This document shows, one piece after another, positions 1 to 13,300 of a DNA stretch of 64,000 nt. Where the stretch lies: NCBI GenBank assembly GCA_033439295.1, contig JAVTLE010000010.1, positions 248,001-312,000 of the forward strand. The letters are read 5' to 3'. Within the stretch, counting starts at the first letter, position 1. Every line of letters begins with the position of its first letter. A program made the translations under genes and the position numbers. This DNA comes from Deuterostichococcus epilithicus (Eukaryota > Chlorophyta > Trebouxiophyceae > Prasiolales > Stichococcaceae). Under the pieces are notes generated by a model that was given only the letters and a program-made list of their open reading frames with translations, ran no database searches and was not told the origin of the DNA.

Positions 1-193
1 CTGCTCATGACATGGTGGACAACAATATCTGACAACAAGCAAACGGTGGCTATTGCCAATAACCTAGCTCATGGCATGCAGCGTCAGGCCACGGGATTTG
101 TTGTGAGTCCGGTTGTCAGCAGTACGCAGCACAACATTGCTAGCCATAAACCCTGCTGGTAGCTAGGTCAATCTCAACTCGATCCACTTGCAG

Positions 194-2246
194 GCTGATC
201 AAGCTGATCATGCTGGACACGAGGATCATCGGGCGGGACCTGCAGAACTACACAACGGCAGTCCAGGAGGTGCGTCACTCCACCGCATTGCCCGTGTCCA
301 ACTGGATTGGATCTCATCGATTCACGATCCTGACAAGCACGTTATGTGTGCATGACCAACACTGTTCGATCTCTCAAGTGCCTAGTTGTTTCGAGTGCAT
401 GTCGCCGTATCGCAGGACCCGACGCGCACCATCCTGGGCTCGACCCAGAAGGAGTACCTGAAGCAGCAGCTGAGCGCGGCCAAGGGCGCACAGACGTGGA
501 AGGTTCTTGGGCAGCAGGTGCTGTTCGCTCACCGCTGCGACTCGCCGTCTGGCGACCAGTGGGACGGTAAGCTTCTGCCTGAGTGTACCGTCATGCCGTT
601 CCCAAGAACCACTATGGCTGAACGAAACCCGTCTCTTGCCATCCGTGAGCACAACACCGCTTGCCAACTGCAGCGGCTGCCGCGTTGCCAGATAAGCGCC
701 ACTTACAGTGTTGCCGCTGGTCGTGATAACAGGGCTACCGCGGCAGCGGCTGTGGCGCTGAGTTTCAGTGTTCCTACTCCGTGAATGTCGTACTTACCAC
801 TGTGTAGCTACTGGTCATTGGGTGTATCTGATTGCTGCAGGCTACCGCCAGGACCGGCGGGATGTGCTGGACCACCTCGCCAACAACAAGATCGACAACA
901 CCATCGTGCTGACCGGCGACATTCACACGCACTGGGTGCGTGCGCTGGTCTGCTGTCAGCAATAGCAGACTGCCAACACATTACTAGCTTGCCGTCTCCG
1001 CTTACTTGCTGCAGCATCCGTGGCCCATGCAATTGACACACAGGCCTGAATCCTTCACAGCTACCCGGCATTGGGACACTCCTTGGTCCCCGCTGACCAT
1101 CATGTACTGTGCTGACATAGACTCCTCTTGCGTGCGCAGGCCAACGATGTGCCCAAGTACCCCTGTCCGCGCGAGGGCAACTACAGCTACAACCCCGAGA
1201 CTGGCAAGGGCTCCCTGGCGGTCGAGTTCGTGTCCTCCTCCATCACCTCCGGCTACAAGTGAGTCCGCCCAAGCCGCATCACACAGCAAACTCTCTGATT
1301 GCTCAATGGCGTCGCTGAAAGTTACCGGGAGAACGATCCTGTTGTGCACCTGTCGCGACACTCATCGCCGTGCGGGCAGACGATCGAGAACACACTGCTG
1401 CCTGAGCCTGCACATGTCAGGCCGCTGGCATGCTAAACCCGTTCAGAGGTAGTGCGTCTCTTGCATGCTCCTACCCCTGGTGCATCACTGCGTCAGGCTG
1501 CTGCAGAGCATCAGAAGCACCTGTCTTGCCGCAGCCCGAGCGATGCCAACAAGGCCTCCGCCGCGACCAAAGCCCAGGCCATCAAGGCTGCCAACCCCCA
1601 TACCAAGTACCAAGAGAGCTTCTACAAGGTAATGAATTGTCTGTAGCGTTGCCTGCTGCAAAGTTGGCACGGTTACCCAATGGCGCACCAGGCCAACTCA
1701 CGCCCGCCTCTTCCAGAACCTGGCAATTGTCGGCCGGCGCAAGAATTGCCATCGCATCGTTGGCTTGCGTGGTGCTTGGTGCAGTCGCTGCCACCCTCGT
1801 TGTTTGCTTTGCTGCCCCAAATCCACCGTACCTTGACAAAAGTGCCCGTCATCTGGCCGCAGGGCTACGCCATCATCGATGTGCGTCGCAAGGAGACGAC
1901 TGCCACCTGGTACTTCGCTCCCGACCTGCTGAAGGCCGGACAGTACGAGACCAAGGCACGTATTTGTGCTTCTTGGCTGTAGTTCATGTAGATACACTGT
2001 ATCATGTCAGCGATGCGCGCACCGTCTGCGTCTCGCTGTGCTGCATGGACATGCGGCTGCATAGCAAGCGCCGCGCGCCCCATTTTCCGTGCACAAATTT
2101 GGATGTGCGTTTTGCATGCCACGCTGCCTGAGAGACGCTGCTAGTACATGCAGCTGATTTCGTCACGCTGTGTGGTTGAATTTCTGCAGGTGCAGGGCGA
2201 GAGCTGGAAGGTCGTTGCAGGCACCAATCACCTCGTCAAGGCATGA
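194..2246 (+). CDS. PhoD-like metallophosphatase, 3' part (5' exons lie left of the window)
   Basis: Predicted secreted or membrane-associated phosphodiesterase/alkaline phosphatase of the PhoD family, which releases phosphate from organic esters using a metal centre. Exons: 194-269, 416-566, 841-935, 1140-1258, 1535-1628, 1863-1955, 2190-2246; all phases agree and the last ends in TGA. Seen motifs: LDTR followed by GRD in the first exon, WDGY (exons 2 to 3), and the metal-binding TGDIHTHW at the end of exon 3. This order matches the C-terminal half of PhoD. The usual family length (450-550 aa) means roughly half is missing to the left; bases 1-193 look like intron ending in TTGCAG. The sixth intron (1956-2189) needs a GC donor (AAG|GCACGT), because the nearby GT at 1960 breaks the frame. 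The 3' end converges on NEMF. Confidence 0.9.
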
Positions 2247-3093
2247 AGATCATCCCCGAAGTTCCCGGCACGTCATGTCACCAGCAAAGAACATGAAATA
2301 CGCCAAGAAACTCTGCGACGGACGCCGCCGTCAGAAGCTCTAGAGAAAGCGCAAGAGGAAGCGTAAGAATGGCTGCCTTCATCCGAGAAGATTTAAGCAC
2401 CAACAGATGGAGCTGCCACTACTGCTACCCGCAACATTGTTTGATGTGCCATGCTTTAAGCTGCCGTTGGCTGACTCGGTACTGCGGCTGAAGCTAACCT
2501 CCCTCATTGAAGTGACGAATTGGTAGGGTTGTTGCAGCCAGACGGACCTGTGCCTGCAGACGAAGTGCTGGTCGTGCTAACGGGCTTGGCCCGATTTCCT
2601 CACCAAACATTCTTTTTGGCAAGCAAACAAGTGGGCTGCCAAGCGTTGACCTGTAATGCGCATGTGACACGTTATCTTCGCCACAAATCTCATTGATCTG
2701 CTACACCGCAGATGCATCTGCAACCTCGTCGCACATCCCCGTTTACACTCAGCGAGACATCCCGTTCGGCACCGTGCTTCAAATCGATAATTGTGCAAGA
2801 GTGGAAGTGCATCCATCCATGCGCAGCGAGTCCTATCACAATTCCGCAAGCTGATTTGCCACAGGACAATCTCCATACCGTTATGTGTGCAATGTCTCAG
2901 TCTGCGGAGGGTTGTAGCATACATTGGAGTGCAGAAGTGCAGGTACAGCAGCCGATGCAGCATGCAATGCCCGCTCCTACCCACACCCCTCCTACCTCCT
3001 ACCCACACCACTCCTACTCACACCCAAACACACCCACCTCGTCCCCAGCACTGACGGCGTCTCCACGCACATCATTGCCGCGTGAGCGCCTTG
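2247..3093. other. Convergent 3' intergenic region between PhoD-like gene and NEMF
   Basis: No convincing exon on either strand. It should hold the two facing 3' UTRs. TGTAA, the usual green-algal polyadenylation signal, occurs on the + strand at 2652-2656 (about 400 bases after the PhoD stop) and on the - strand at 2743-2747 (about 350 bases after the NEMF stop). If both are used the transcripts end less than 100 bases apart. The stretch 2970-3045 is C-rich with repeated CCTACCCACAC-like units. Confidence 0.45.
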
Positions 3094-6000
3094 TCACTTC
3101 CCCTTAGCCTTCTTGCCCTTCCTTGCAGCCGCCTTGGCTGCCTGCAGGCCGGGCACGCTGATCTTGACGCCTCCCAGACAGGCGGCAATGGCGTCGGCCT
3201 CGGCCACGCGCCGGATCGCATCCGCGTGCGCCGCCGGCACCGCCGCACCGCGGGTCAGGAGCTCCATCGCCTGCAAATGCAAGTCAGTAGTGTCGGCATC
3301 TTCCTGACCCTAACCCTAAACCCTGCTGACACACACAACGAGCCTGCGAGCCTGCGCAGCAGAGGCTGCAGGAGCAGCGGTCGGCCGAGCCGGCACAAGA
3401 GGCCGGCGCCGGGTACGCCCAGCGGCAACAGGCGGCGCCCGAGACCACAGCCTCGTTCAAGTGCTGCTGCACATCAGTGGCTGCCAGTCTGGAGCCCTTC
3501 CTCACTCGTGCGACCCGGGAGCAAGTGATTCTTACCGTTTGTGAACCCGGAAGCAGGAAGCACCCACCTGGCGGGCGGCCTTGCCACGTTTCTGGCCGCC
3601 GGGCGTCAGCTTGACCTTGAAGCGGTAGCCGGCCAGCACCGGGTACGGCGCGCACACCGGCAGCGCGTGCAGGATGCCGTCCTCGTCCCGCGGGATGCCC
3701 TGCAGCAGGAGCACGAATGAGGGGAATCGTGACACACCAGCCACAGCCGCAGAATGGACATCGGAGAGGGTGCAGGCACAGGCTCCACATTCCGGCTCCA
3801 CATGTGCGAAAGACCGTCTTCGTCCCTGCATGCCGGTTTCGCATAACTTACGGCCAGCAAGATTGGTGCAGGCATTCTTCAAGGGTTTCACGACCGTGAG
3901 CGAGACGAGGCGTTTCTGAGGCTTTCATCGTTCGAGTGCCAGCGCCCATGGCAGCGAGGCGTAAGAAGGGTCAGGACGCTGAGAGGCTCGAAAACGTGCT
4001 GGGCTCATGTCGGGTGGTGTGCCCGCCTTGCTCCTGATCTGCATGGCACGGTGGAATTCCGGATCGAGGGGTACACCACCCCGTAACGTGTGAGAAACCA
4101 GCAGCTAATCTCCCTCGGAGGGTGCGCACCGTCATGGCATCCAGCAGCTTGAGTCGCTCCAGATCTGCCGCAGCCGCCGCCGCTTGTGCCGCGTCGTCGC
4201 GTCCGTCTCGCTCTCCTCCGAAGGCCGCCACTCGTGATGCTGGCTGGGCACCGGATTCTTCGCCTGCTGGGCCGCCTGGCTGCGGTGATGCATTGGTGGC
4301 GGCGTCGGCGGCGCCCACTGCTGGAGTGTCGGCCGCAGTGCCAGCGCCATCACCGCCTGGGGCGCTGCTGTCGGGTGCCGCCCCCGCATCTGCTGCTGGC
4401 ACTGCCGCGCTGGCCGCTGCAGCGACCGCCTGCTTGCCCTGCACAGCACCGGCGGGTCCGTTCAGAAATACGCGTCTTGACTGCAGTGCCTACCAACTTC
4501 CCTGGTCGAACTGTGGCCTGACTCATTCCATGAGCATCATGGCAGCTTTGCCTGGCGCGCTGCACGACCAGTGTGAAAGTTCGCCACGCAGCGGCAGCCA
4601 TCCGGGCAAAACGGTCGGATGGAAACACAGAGGCGCTGTGCTATGGGGCTCCGCCACGGGCTCCGCCAGATGTTCAATTGCATGACTGCAGCAAGGAAGC
4701 CTACCTCCACTGCCCTCCACCAGCTTCAAGCAGTTGATGGCTCAGGCTCACCCAGATGCGCCGGGTGTCGACCGGGCGCGCGTTGACGGCCGCCATCTCC
4801 TCTTCCGTCGGCAGCGGCGCCGGCGCGGCGGCCTCAGGGCGGCGGGCGTCCCGCCGCGCCTTGCGCGCCTGCTTCTTGTCTCCCTTGTCCCGCCGGCCGC
4901 CTGTGTGTGTATCGACCATGCAAGTGTGAGCAGCCTTCCGTTGGTGGTCGCGGCGAGACGCCGCAGAGGCTGGGCAGCACGCATCAGCACACCCGACAGC
5001 CGCACCCGTCCGCTGCGGATGCCGTGAGGCCTTTCCTGAGACACCGCAGGCATGGATTCCTCGTCGAGGGCTCACAGCTAGCCCAGAACCCTCAGCCACC
5101 TGCGGACGCGAGCGCCTCCATGGCCAGGCGTCGTTCCTCTTCGTCCTGGTCTGCATATTTGTCTCTTGCCTTCTTCAGCTTGGCCGCCTTTCCGCGCACC
5201 GCCGCCGGCGCCTGCAGCAATGCGGCACCAGGCATGCACTGGGCAGGCATCATGGCTGCGTGAGACACCAGGGCCGGGACTAGGCAGCAGGCGCTATGCA
5301 GGTATCACACTTCGCCTTGGCCGCGCAGAGTCTTCTGCTCGGCACCATCAGCCAGGGGAACTGTGGCCAACTTACTCAAAGTATCCCCTGGCCCAGCGCA
5401 GCAGAAGACACTGCGAGGGTCCTCAAGTCTCTGCAAATGCCGCAAATGGTCCACGACTCGGTGCCACGGAAGGCACCTGCGACTGCTGCTTGGCCGCCAC
5501 ACGTGCATGCTCCGCCGCACGCGCCGCCTGCACCGCCGCCTGGCCCGCGTCATCGCCGCCGCCGTCGCTGCTGCCACCATCCTCTGCAGCGCCTGCCTCA
5601 GCGGCATCGACCGCCTGTGGCTGTGCGGCTGCCGTGCCGCCAGCTCCAGTACCCGAATGTCCCTCCGCGGGCGTCGCTTCCGCCAGCAGTGCTGCGCCGG
5701 GTGCCAGACCCTGCAGGCCGCATATGAGAAATGACCAGCGGCTGTGTTCAGCTCTCGCTGGAACGGTCTTGACTAGGGCAAGGTGGCATCACTCCACCAA
5801 GGGTGTCTCGAAACCACACACGGGAGAGAAGCGCGATGGGAATGCTGCTTGCTGTGCAACGCACGATTTGATGCAGGTGCATTGTCACATTGATCGAGGC
5901 GTGTTCGCCACGACTTGACAGGCATCAGTTTTTTGCGCATTTGCAGCGGGCCCCTCCAGTCAGTGCCGCGCTTGGCGCCTCAATACGCAGCCACTCATGC

Positions 6001-9000
6001 CGGTCGCAACTCAAAAGTGCACGACGCATCCTCCAACATCACTGCTGCAAGGCAGAACACCACCACCTTCAACACAACAGCTAGTCCCTCAGCAAACAAT
6101 GCTTGAACCCTAAACTCTAGTCCCACACGCACCTGCTTCCGGGCAGCCCGCCGCTGCGCGGCCGAGATATGACGCCTGCTGCCACCCGGCTGCTGCCCGC
6201 CCGCCGCGCCATCGTCTGCCTCGCCGCCCATGGCCTCTGCAGGTGTGTCGCTGGCAGCAGGCTCGCCGCCAACAGCGCCCGCGCTGATACTGGGCTGTGC
6301 TTCTGCCAGTCCATACCTGCAGGTCGGCGAACCTCAGGTTCACAACCGCGAACTACGCACCGCAGAATGGCATTGTGTGGCTGGAGCTCCCGACGCCAGC
6401 TGGGCCGCCAGCCCGACGAATTGCCCTTATCAAGCCCCAGCTCACGCCCTGCAGCAGGTCGTAGTTTGTGAATGTTGCAGCTCCACAACCTTGCACTCGT
6501 GTACCCACAGAGGCCCGACTCACCGCTGGAAGGAGGACAGACGCGGGTCGGCAGCAGAGTCCATGAATGCCTCTAGCGCCGAGCTGCCGCTGTGCTGCCG
6601 ATCGCCGCCCCCGCCGCCGCCATCATCGTCTTCGCCTGCTGCGACATCTGTCAGCGGTCCAGAGTCTGCGCCGCCTGCTTCTGTTCCAGATCCTTCTGCC
6701 TCTGGCTCCGAGTCCGAGCCGCTGACGGAAGCATCCCCATCCCCACGATCGCCTGCCGCCCCTGTCAGGGCAGATCCATGGTGTCAGCCGGATGGGGGCA
6801 GTGTCAGGTGGGTGGCCACACCAGCGCATGCACACCACCGTATGCCAGACAGCACGAGCAGGGACTCAGAGCAAAGACCAGCAGCCGGAGCAACAGATCG
6901 GCAGCCATATCCGCGGCGCCGGCACGTCCTGTCCGCAAGTGAGAATGCTGTGCAGCAGCTACCGCTGCAGCACGTTGCCGCTGCACGCTGCCGCTGCTGC
7001 GCAGGGGTGCAGCTGACCTTGCACATCCTGTCCGTGAGTGACACTGCTGCGCAGCAGGGGTCAGGGCGCAGCCGACCTGGCTGCTCATCGGACGGGTCCG
7101 CGGCGCCCAAGGCGGGTGGCGCGGCGTCGCCGCTCTTGACGGCACGCTCGCCTGCATGCCCCGCGGCGCTCTGGTCGTCCAGCACGAACAGGAAGCCCAG
7201 GCCCATGATCTGTATGCGGGGCCAACGCTCACTTTCGGGCCCTCGCAAGAGTGCTGTCAGTATGTCTGCGCGCCACAAGTGGCTGTGGCAAACCCGTCAG
7301 AAGTCCAGCAGAAGACTCTTGTTTGCCTCGCGGCAGACGCATCGAGTGCCTCGAGGTGGTGCAAGCTCCTGACAGATGTAACTACGCCTCCCACAGTCGC
7401 GAACATACGGCACATAAGCGCATGTGCTGTCCACGCTCAGATGCAGTAAGTGCGGCGCCTGCAGGAGCGCACCAACGGCGTCGGCGGTAGGAAGTTCTTG
7501 CGTCCGGCCACGTGGAAAGAGCCCGCCGCCAGCTCCTCGCCAGTCACCGCGCTTTTCGACACCTGCAGCAGCGCAAGCGAAATGAAGGCGCCGCGATGAA
7601 CCAGCGGGAGCACGTGGCGAGGGTTGTGAGCTGCCACCCCGCGGCCGTCACGCTGCTGGCACTCGTCCTTTGACGCAGCATGTGAGCATGCACACCGCAA
7701 CAGGGCGGGGAAGAGCCAGCAAAGTCCTGCCTTCATGCAGCGAGCGGAGGAACGCTGCTGCGAGGTGCCACAGGGAGATTCGCTGTCCGAAGACAGGCGC
7801 ACCTGCTCGGGACCCACCCACCAGGCGGAGGTTACGATCTTCGAGTCCCACGCCGCCGATCGGCACACGCATGCCGCACCCGCCTGAAGCCATCGAAAGT
7901 GCGTGTTTTGCTCGACCGGGTCAGCGGTGCTCCTGGAAGAGACCCAGCCTGTGCGACGCTTGCGGCTGAAGAGAGCAGCAAAGCACCCCTCGGGGTCCAA
8001 TGGCATGCCGAGCAGGAGCACCCAAATGTGCATGCCAGACGCAGACGTTCCGCGATGTCTGGCAACCGTCATACCTCTAAACCCTGAACCCACCTGGGAG
8101 ATGGTCAGCGGCGGTACGGGCCGCGACGGGTCCGCATTCTTGACGACTGTCGCCGGCGCGCCCTGCAGCTCTGCGTGCACGAACACATCGCCCGGCCTGC
8201 GCGTGCGCAAAACTAGACGCCTCAACACCCACCGAAGGAACCTTAGGGCGTGTTTCGGCGCGCCCGGCAGCGCTGTGTGCGCGGAATGGTCTCGGGGTCT
8301 GTGAGCCTCGTAAGTTTGTAGCCCCGACTGCTTGAGCAGTGCAGAATCGCTTTGAGTCGCTCTCCCATCAGCCGAGCACGCCACAGGCGATCATGATGAG
8401 TTTCTGAGTGTTCCATTTGCAGTCAAGCACGGGACGCACCGCAGGTGGCGCCTGACCAGCAGGTCCGCCTGCCCCGCATCACGCGCGCTGAGCACCAGGT
8501 AGTTCTCCGACGAAACGAACCAGGCGAAGCGCTCGAACCAGGCCGGCTGCCGCAGCTCGCGAGTCTGAACCGCTTTGGCGTGCACCTGCGGAAAAGAGAA
8601 TGAACGTTTTTGAGGATATTGCCTCGCACAGGACTCTCCATGGATGGAGGGGTTTCGCTGCGGGCGGCGCCATGGGCGAACAGCCGGCGCAGCACGGCGT
8701 GCAGGCGAGCAGCTTCGAAACACTAGATGAAAGATTAGATGCTGAAGCACCACGACCGCATGTCGCCCTCCTGTGCAGCGCCATCCAAGGCTGCGCGGCT
8801 CGGCCAATGCAACTCCCTGCACAGCGCTGGTGGTGCGGGCTTCCCAAAGCCAGTGCAAACTGTCAGCCCCTGCTCGTGCTCTCTCGGACTCACGGCTCGC
8901 TGTCCAGGGTGTCGCAACAGGAGCAGGAGCTCGTGCTTCAGGGACATGGCAGTTCGAGTTTCAGGGGATTGCGGTTTGGGCATCTCAGGTTGTAGAGACG

Positions 9001-10309
9001 CAGCACCTGCGCCAGCTGCACCTCGGAGCGCTTTTCCGCCGCCGCCAGCGCCTTCTCGTTGGCCGCCAGCGTCTTGCGCTGCTTGGCGACAGCCCTCTTG
9101 CGCACCTCGTGCCGTGCCCGCGCGTTTGCCGCCGCATTCATGCCCAGGTCCACCTCCACCTGTCAATCAAATTTGAGAATTTCAATGTGGGTTGGATTAG
9201 GTCATCAGGAACACAACACAACAACACGATTCCGCCTGACCTGAGGACCCCTGAAACCGTCCCGCTTTGCGCATGGCAGTGCTCCCTGCGCGCAGTGCCC
9301 GCCACCAGCATTGAACCGCCATAGCAATGTCAGCTCATCCCTTGCGGCTGCGCCAGCGCACCGCCTCCCCATCGGCATGCGACCCCTCATCCCAGCGGGG
9401 GCAGACCCACACCAGAGACGGCGTCCCCTGCCACCTCCCACACCAGGTGGGAGTTCCTGAACCCTGAAACCCTCCCACCTTCTGCGGCTGCGGCGGCGCG
9501 CCTGCGCCCTCCTCGTCGCTGTCCTCCTCCTCATCCAGCAGATTGCGGAGCAGCAGCGTCGCGGCATTGCGCTCCAGGTGGAGCGCCCCCACGGTGGCCG
9601 CTACAGGGTTTCCCGCCCGCTTCTCGGCCTCAATCAGCGCGCCTAGCTCGCGCCAGTCGAGGCCGCGGCCCAGCGCCGCGTTCAGCGCGTCGATCGCGGC
9701 GTCGACGACCGTCATGTTGTACTCGATCAGCGCCGCCTGGGGTCGCAGTTGTGAGAACGACAGTCAGAAGCTCGAACGGGGCGTCCATATCGGCTGCGTT
9801 GCATTCGATCAGCCTGCCTGCAGGCACAGAGGATCCGGAATAGATCTAAATTTAATTTGCTTGATGGTGGAAAAAGGTGGAAAAGAAACAGATGAGGGCG
9901 CGGCCGAGCGCCGCATTGAGCGCATCAGTTGCGGCATAGACGACTGCCTATTTGTAGTTGGCCAGCGCCTGTGGTAGGTTGAGAAGTTGATTGGGACATC
10001 CACGACACTCATGCATCACTGAATGAGCGACGTCTGCGGCACCGTCGGACTTCCAGGGTCAGTCTGGAGACCGCGCACACCCCACGCGTAGCACTGGCTG
10101 CACAACACATCATCTACACCCCTGCTCAGGGAGGGGATCACAGAAGGCAGTAGGCGAGAATAGAGGCACCCCGGTTGCCCTGCCATGCACACGGTTCAGA
10201 CTTCAGCCGAGAAGGCTGGGCCGCCAGCAAGCATTACACAGATGGTTGGGTTGCAGCCGTCTTGGTGTTGCAACGCTGGACAACCGGAAGCACTCGACGC
10301 TGCCTGCGG

Positions 10310-10342
<33 letters not shown>

Positions 10343-13300
10343 CCAAAAGTGGTGAGGCAAGGCTGACATCGTGGAGCCCCGGAGCTCGCCCGGCTTCTTG
10401 CCCGGCATCGGGCTCTCGCCCAAAGCACCTCTGCACTCTGTATGTGGTCGTTGATGTGGAGGTTGCGGTTTGGGGTTTAGGGTTTAGGGTTCGATGATCA
10501 CCTGGTCCTCCTCGGCGTCAGCTTCCTGCCCCAGGGCCTCCGCACGCTGTGCCTGGTCGATGCGGACCTTCTCCAGCTTCGACAGCACCTGCTTCGTTGC
10601 TGCTTGCGTCTGCACCTCCGCCCGCTGCCCCTCCACCTGGGTTTGCACGGCAGGAGGCGATGAGCGGTCCACTCTTTACGTGAAAATAGGTTGGTTGCCG
10701 CCGCCGTCTGCACCTGCCCACGCTGCCCCTCCACCTGGGGTTGCACGGCAGGAGGCGATGAGCAGCGCACTGTTGGAGTGTCTTTCTGCGGTTGCCGCCT
10801 GCCTCTGCACCTGTGCACATTGCCCCTCCATGTGGACTGCGCAATGGTGGTGTGACGTGCAGCTTAACAGAGCATCCATGACCATCGCTCCCAGCCCAGG
10901 CTGTCTGGCCAACACAGGTGCTCAAAACGACGCTCCCGTGCCGCATCGCGAGCGGTGCTGTGTGATGCAGCGCGCTCTCAGTGCATGCTTACTCGCTGCA
11001 GCAGCGGGAGCCAGGGGCGGGGCCCCCACATGCGGCCCGGTCACCGCACCTTTGCGAAGAACTCGTCCAGCGCTGCGTCAAAGGTGTCGAACCTGCGGCT
11101 GGGCTGCGCCGCGTGCTGCGCCAGCGGCAGCGCCTCGAACTCGTCATACACTAAACCCTCCTCGTCCGCATCCGGGGCCACACTTGGCGTCGCAGCGGGA
11201 TCACCGGCGGCCGCCGCAGCCGCCGCGGCCTCGGCTGCTGCAGCACGCTTCTTACGGCTGTTGCCTGTGATGCGCGGAGAGTGGGTCACGTCAGCTGTTA
11301 TGGTCGAGAATCTGGCTGAAAGCGGGGTGTGACACCTTGGCACGACACCGACTCGCAGCAGCGCCCCTCCTGGCTGCAACAATGCTTGCACCAGAGAATC
11401 TTCAGCATTGAGGCATCCTGTGCATCCAGGGACCGCGCGCGGAAGGAGCGCCGTTCATTGCACGAGCGCTCTGGCTGAGCTGCACCCGGCTTGCTGAGTA
11501 TGATGTAGCCCGCCGGCGGCGAATTGGCGCAGCCCGCCAGCCACGCCTCATACCTCTGCACCGTGCCCAGCAGGCGCGCAGTGTCTTCCTCTGTGAGCTG
11601 CGCGTCTGCCGCCTGCAATGGCGAAACGCATGCCGTCCTTAGCACTGGGTGTGCCGCCGATGACACAGTAGAGTCGCAACTTAGACACATGGTTCAGCAG
11701 TGGGCGAGTCGCCCGTGCTCTGTCGCCTGCAGGTGTCGCTTTGGAGCAGAGGAGCTGCAGGCAGAAGGATACAGCAGCTTGCAGCTTTCTGTTCCTCTGC
11801 AGGTTGCTGTAAATCCGCCTGCAATTCCTTTGCTCCGCTCTCAGCAGCAGCACCAATAATCATTCATTCAACATTGTTGTTGCTGTTTGCAAGTCTAGTT
11901 GGCACAATAGGACAATATTCTGCCAGAAGACTTGTTGGACGTCTGTCATGTACGTTCAACCCTTTGAGAACGGCCAGCTAAGTCCGAGCTTGGACATACC
12001 GTACATACAAACATGATGTTCAACTTGCCGGTTTGCGGGTTTCCGGCTGCGCAATTGGATGTGACCTAGGAAAGAAGCAACGTGGCAATGAAGCATTTCT
12101 GTGAGTACAGAAAATGCAAGAGGCGCAGTGAAAGCAAACCTTCTGCACCGGCTGCAGGCCGGCGGTCAGCAGGCAGTGGTCCGCGATGTGCGGTCCGTAC
12201 AACAGCACACTCGCAAGCACGCCTGCACACAGCGGCAGTAGATCGAATTATGCAGTGCGCAACCAGTGCAGGTTGTCAGCACTGTGTCGACACGCCTTCC
12301 CTCGACGATGCGACACTGTGCTGCTTCTGTGTGTGCAGGCACATCATGTATGTGAAGGAGCCCGGCGCTGCGCTCAGCAGCTGCATGTGCTGCCGCTAGT
12401 GGAGTCGAGTAGCTTCGGGTCATGACAGGCGTGCGCATGTGACACGCCTGCCATCAGGCTGCTACCGGGTGCGCTCCGGTGCTGCTACTGCAGGGGTGAC
12501 AACCTGATGCGGCAGGCTGGCCATGCCAGCACAGCCGCCTGGTCGTGAAGTGCCCGTCGGACGTGGCGGACGGCACTGCTGCCAGTCAGCGCCTTAGCGC
12601 ATACGCAGCGCATTTGCCCTCGTGGTGCACATGTGAAGTCTTGCGGGACCGGAGCACGGTTGGTTCCCGACAACACATCGCGCATCGCTGCCGGCATCCA
12701 CATCTGCCACGAGAGCCAGCGCGCACCCCGCAGGGTGGCCTTGTCGTCCGCCGCCGACAGTGCCGCCGCCCACCCGTCGGCCGTCACCGGCTGCGCCAGC
12801 CGGATGGAGTGCAGCGGGTAGGGGTGCCGCGGCATCGTGGCCAGCCCGCGCGCGTCGTCGCGGTGCGAGCGCAGCAGCGTGAGCACCTCGTATCGCCCGT
12901 CCGTCAGGATGACGTTGCCCTGTGGCAGAAGCACAAAGCGGCTGAGGCAGTGGCCACCAGCCGATCTGCCCGGTGGCCACCGGCCGGTCTGGCACGCTCA
13001 GTGCTGTGCCTCAAGCTTCCTGTGATCCAGGTGCAGCCAGGAGCGGGCGCGTCACCCCGCCCTCCAGCCTCCAGCCCGTTGCAGTGCTGTGCAGCTTCCA
13101 TCCAAAGCTGCCTCGCAACATAGCCAAAAGCAAATCAGGAGTTCCGGCTTTCATCGCGTGTCAACCAAGCCTCAACATCACCCGGCTGCAGAGATGCAGC
13201 GTGGCAAGTCGCTGATGGGCGATCTAGCTCCTGGACCATCAAACGATTATCTCAGATGAACAGACATGAAGCTCGAATTTGTCACATAAAGCCATCTTGC

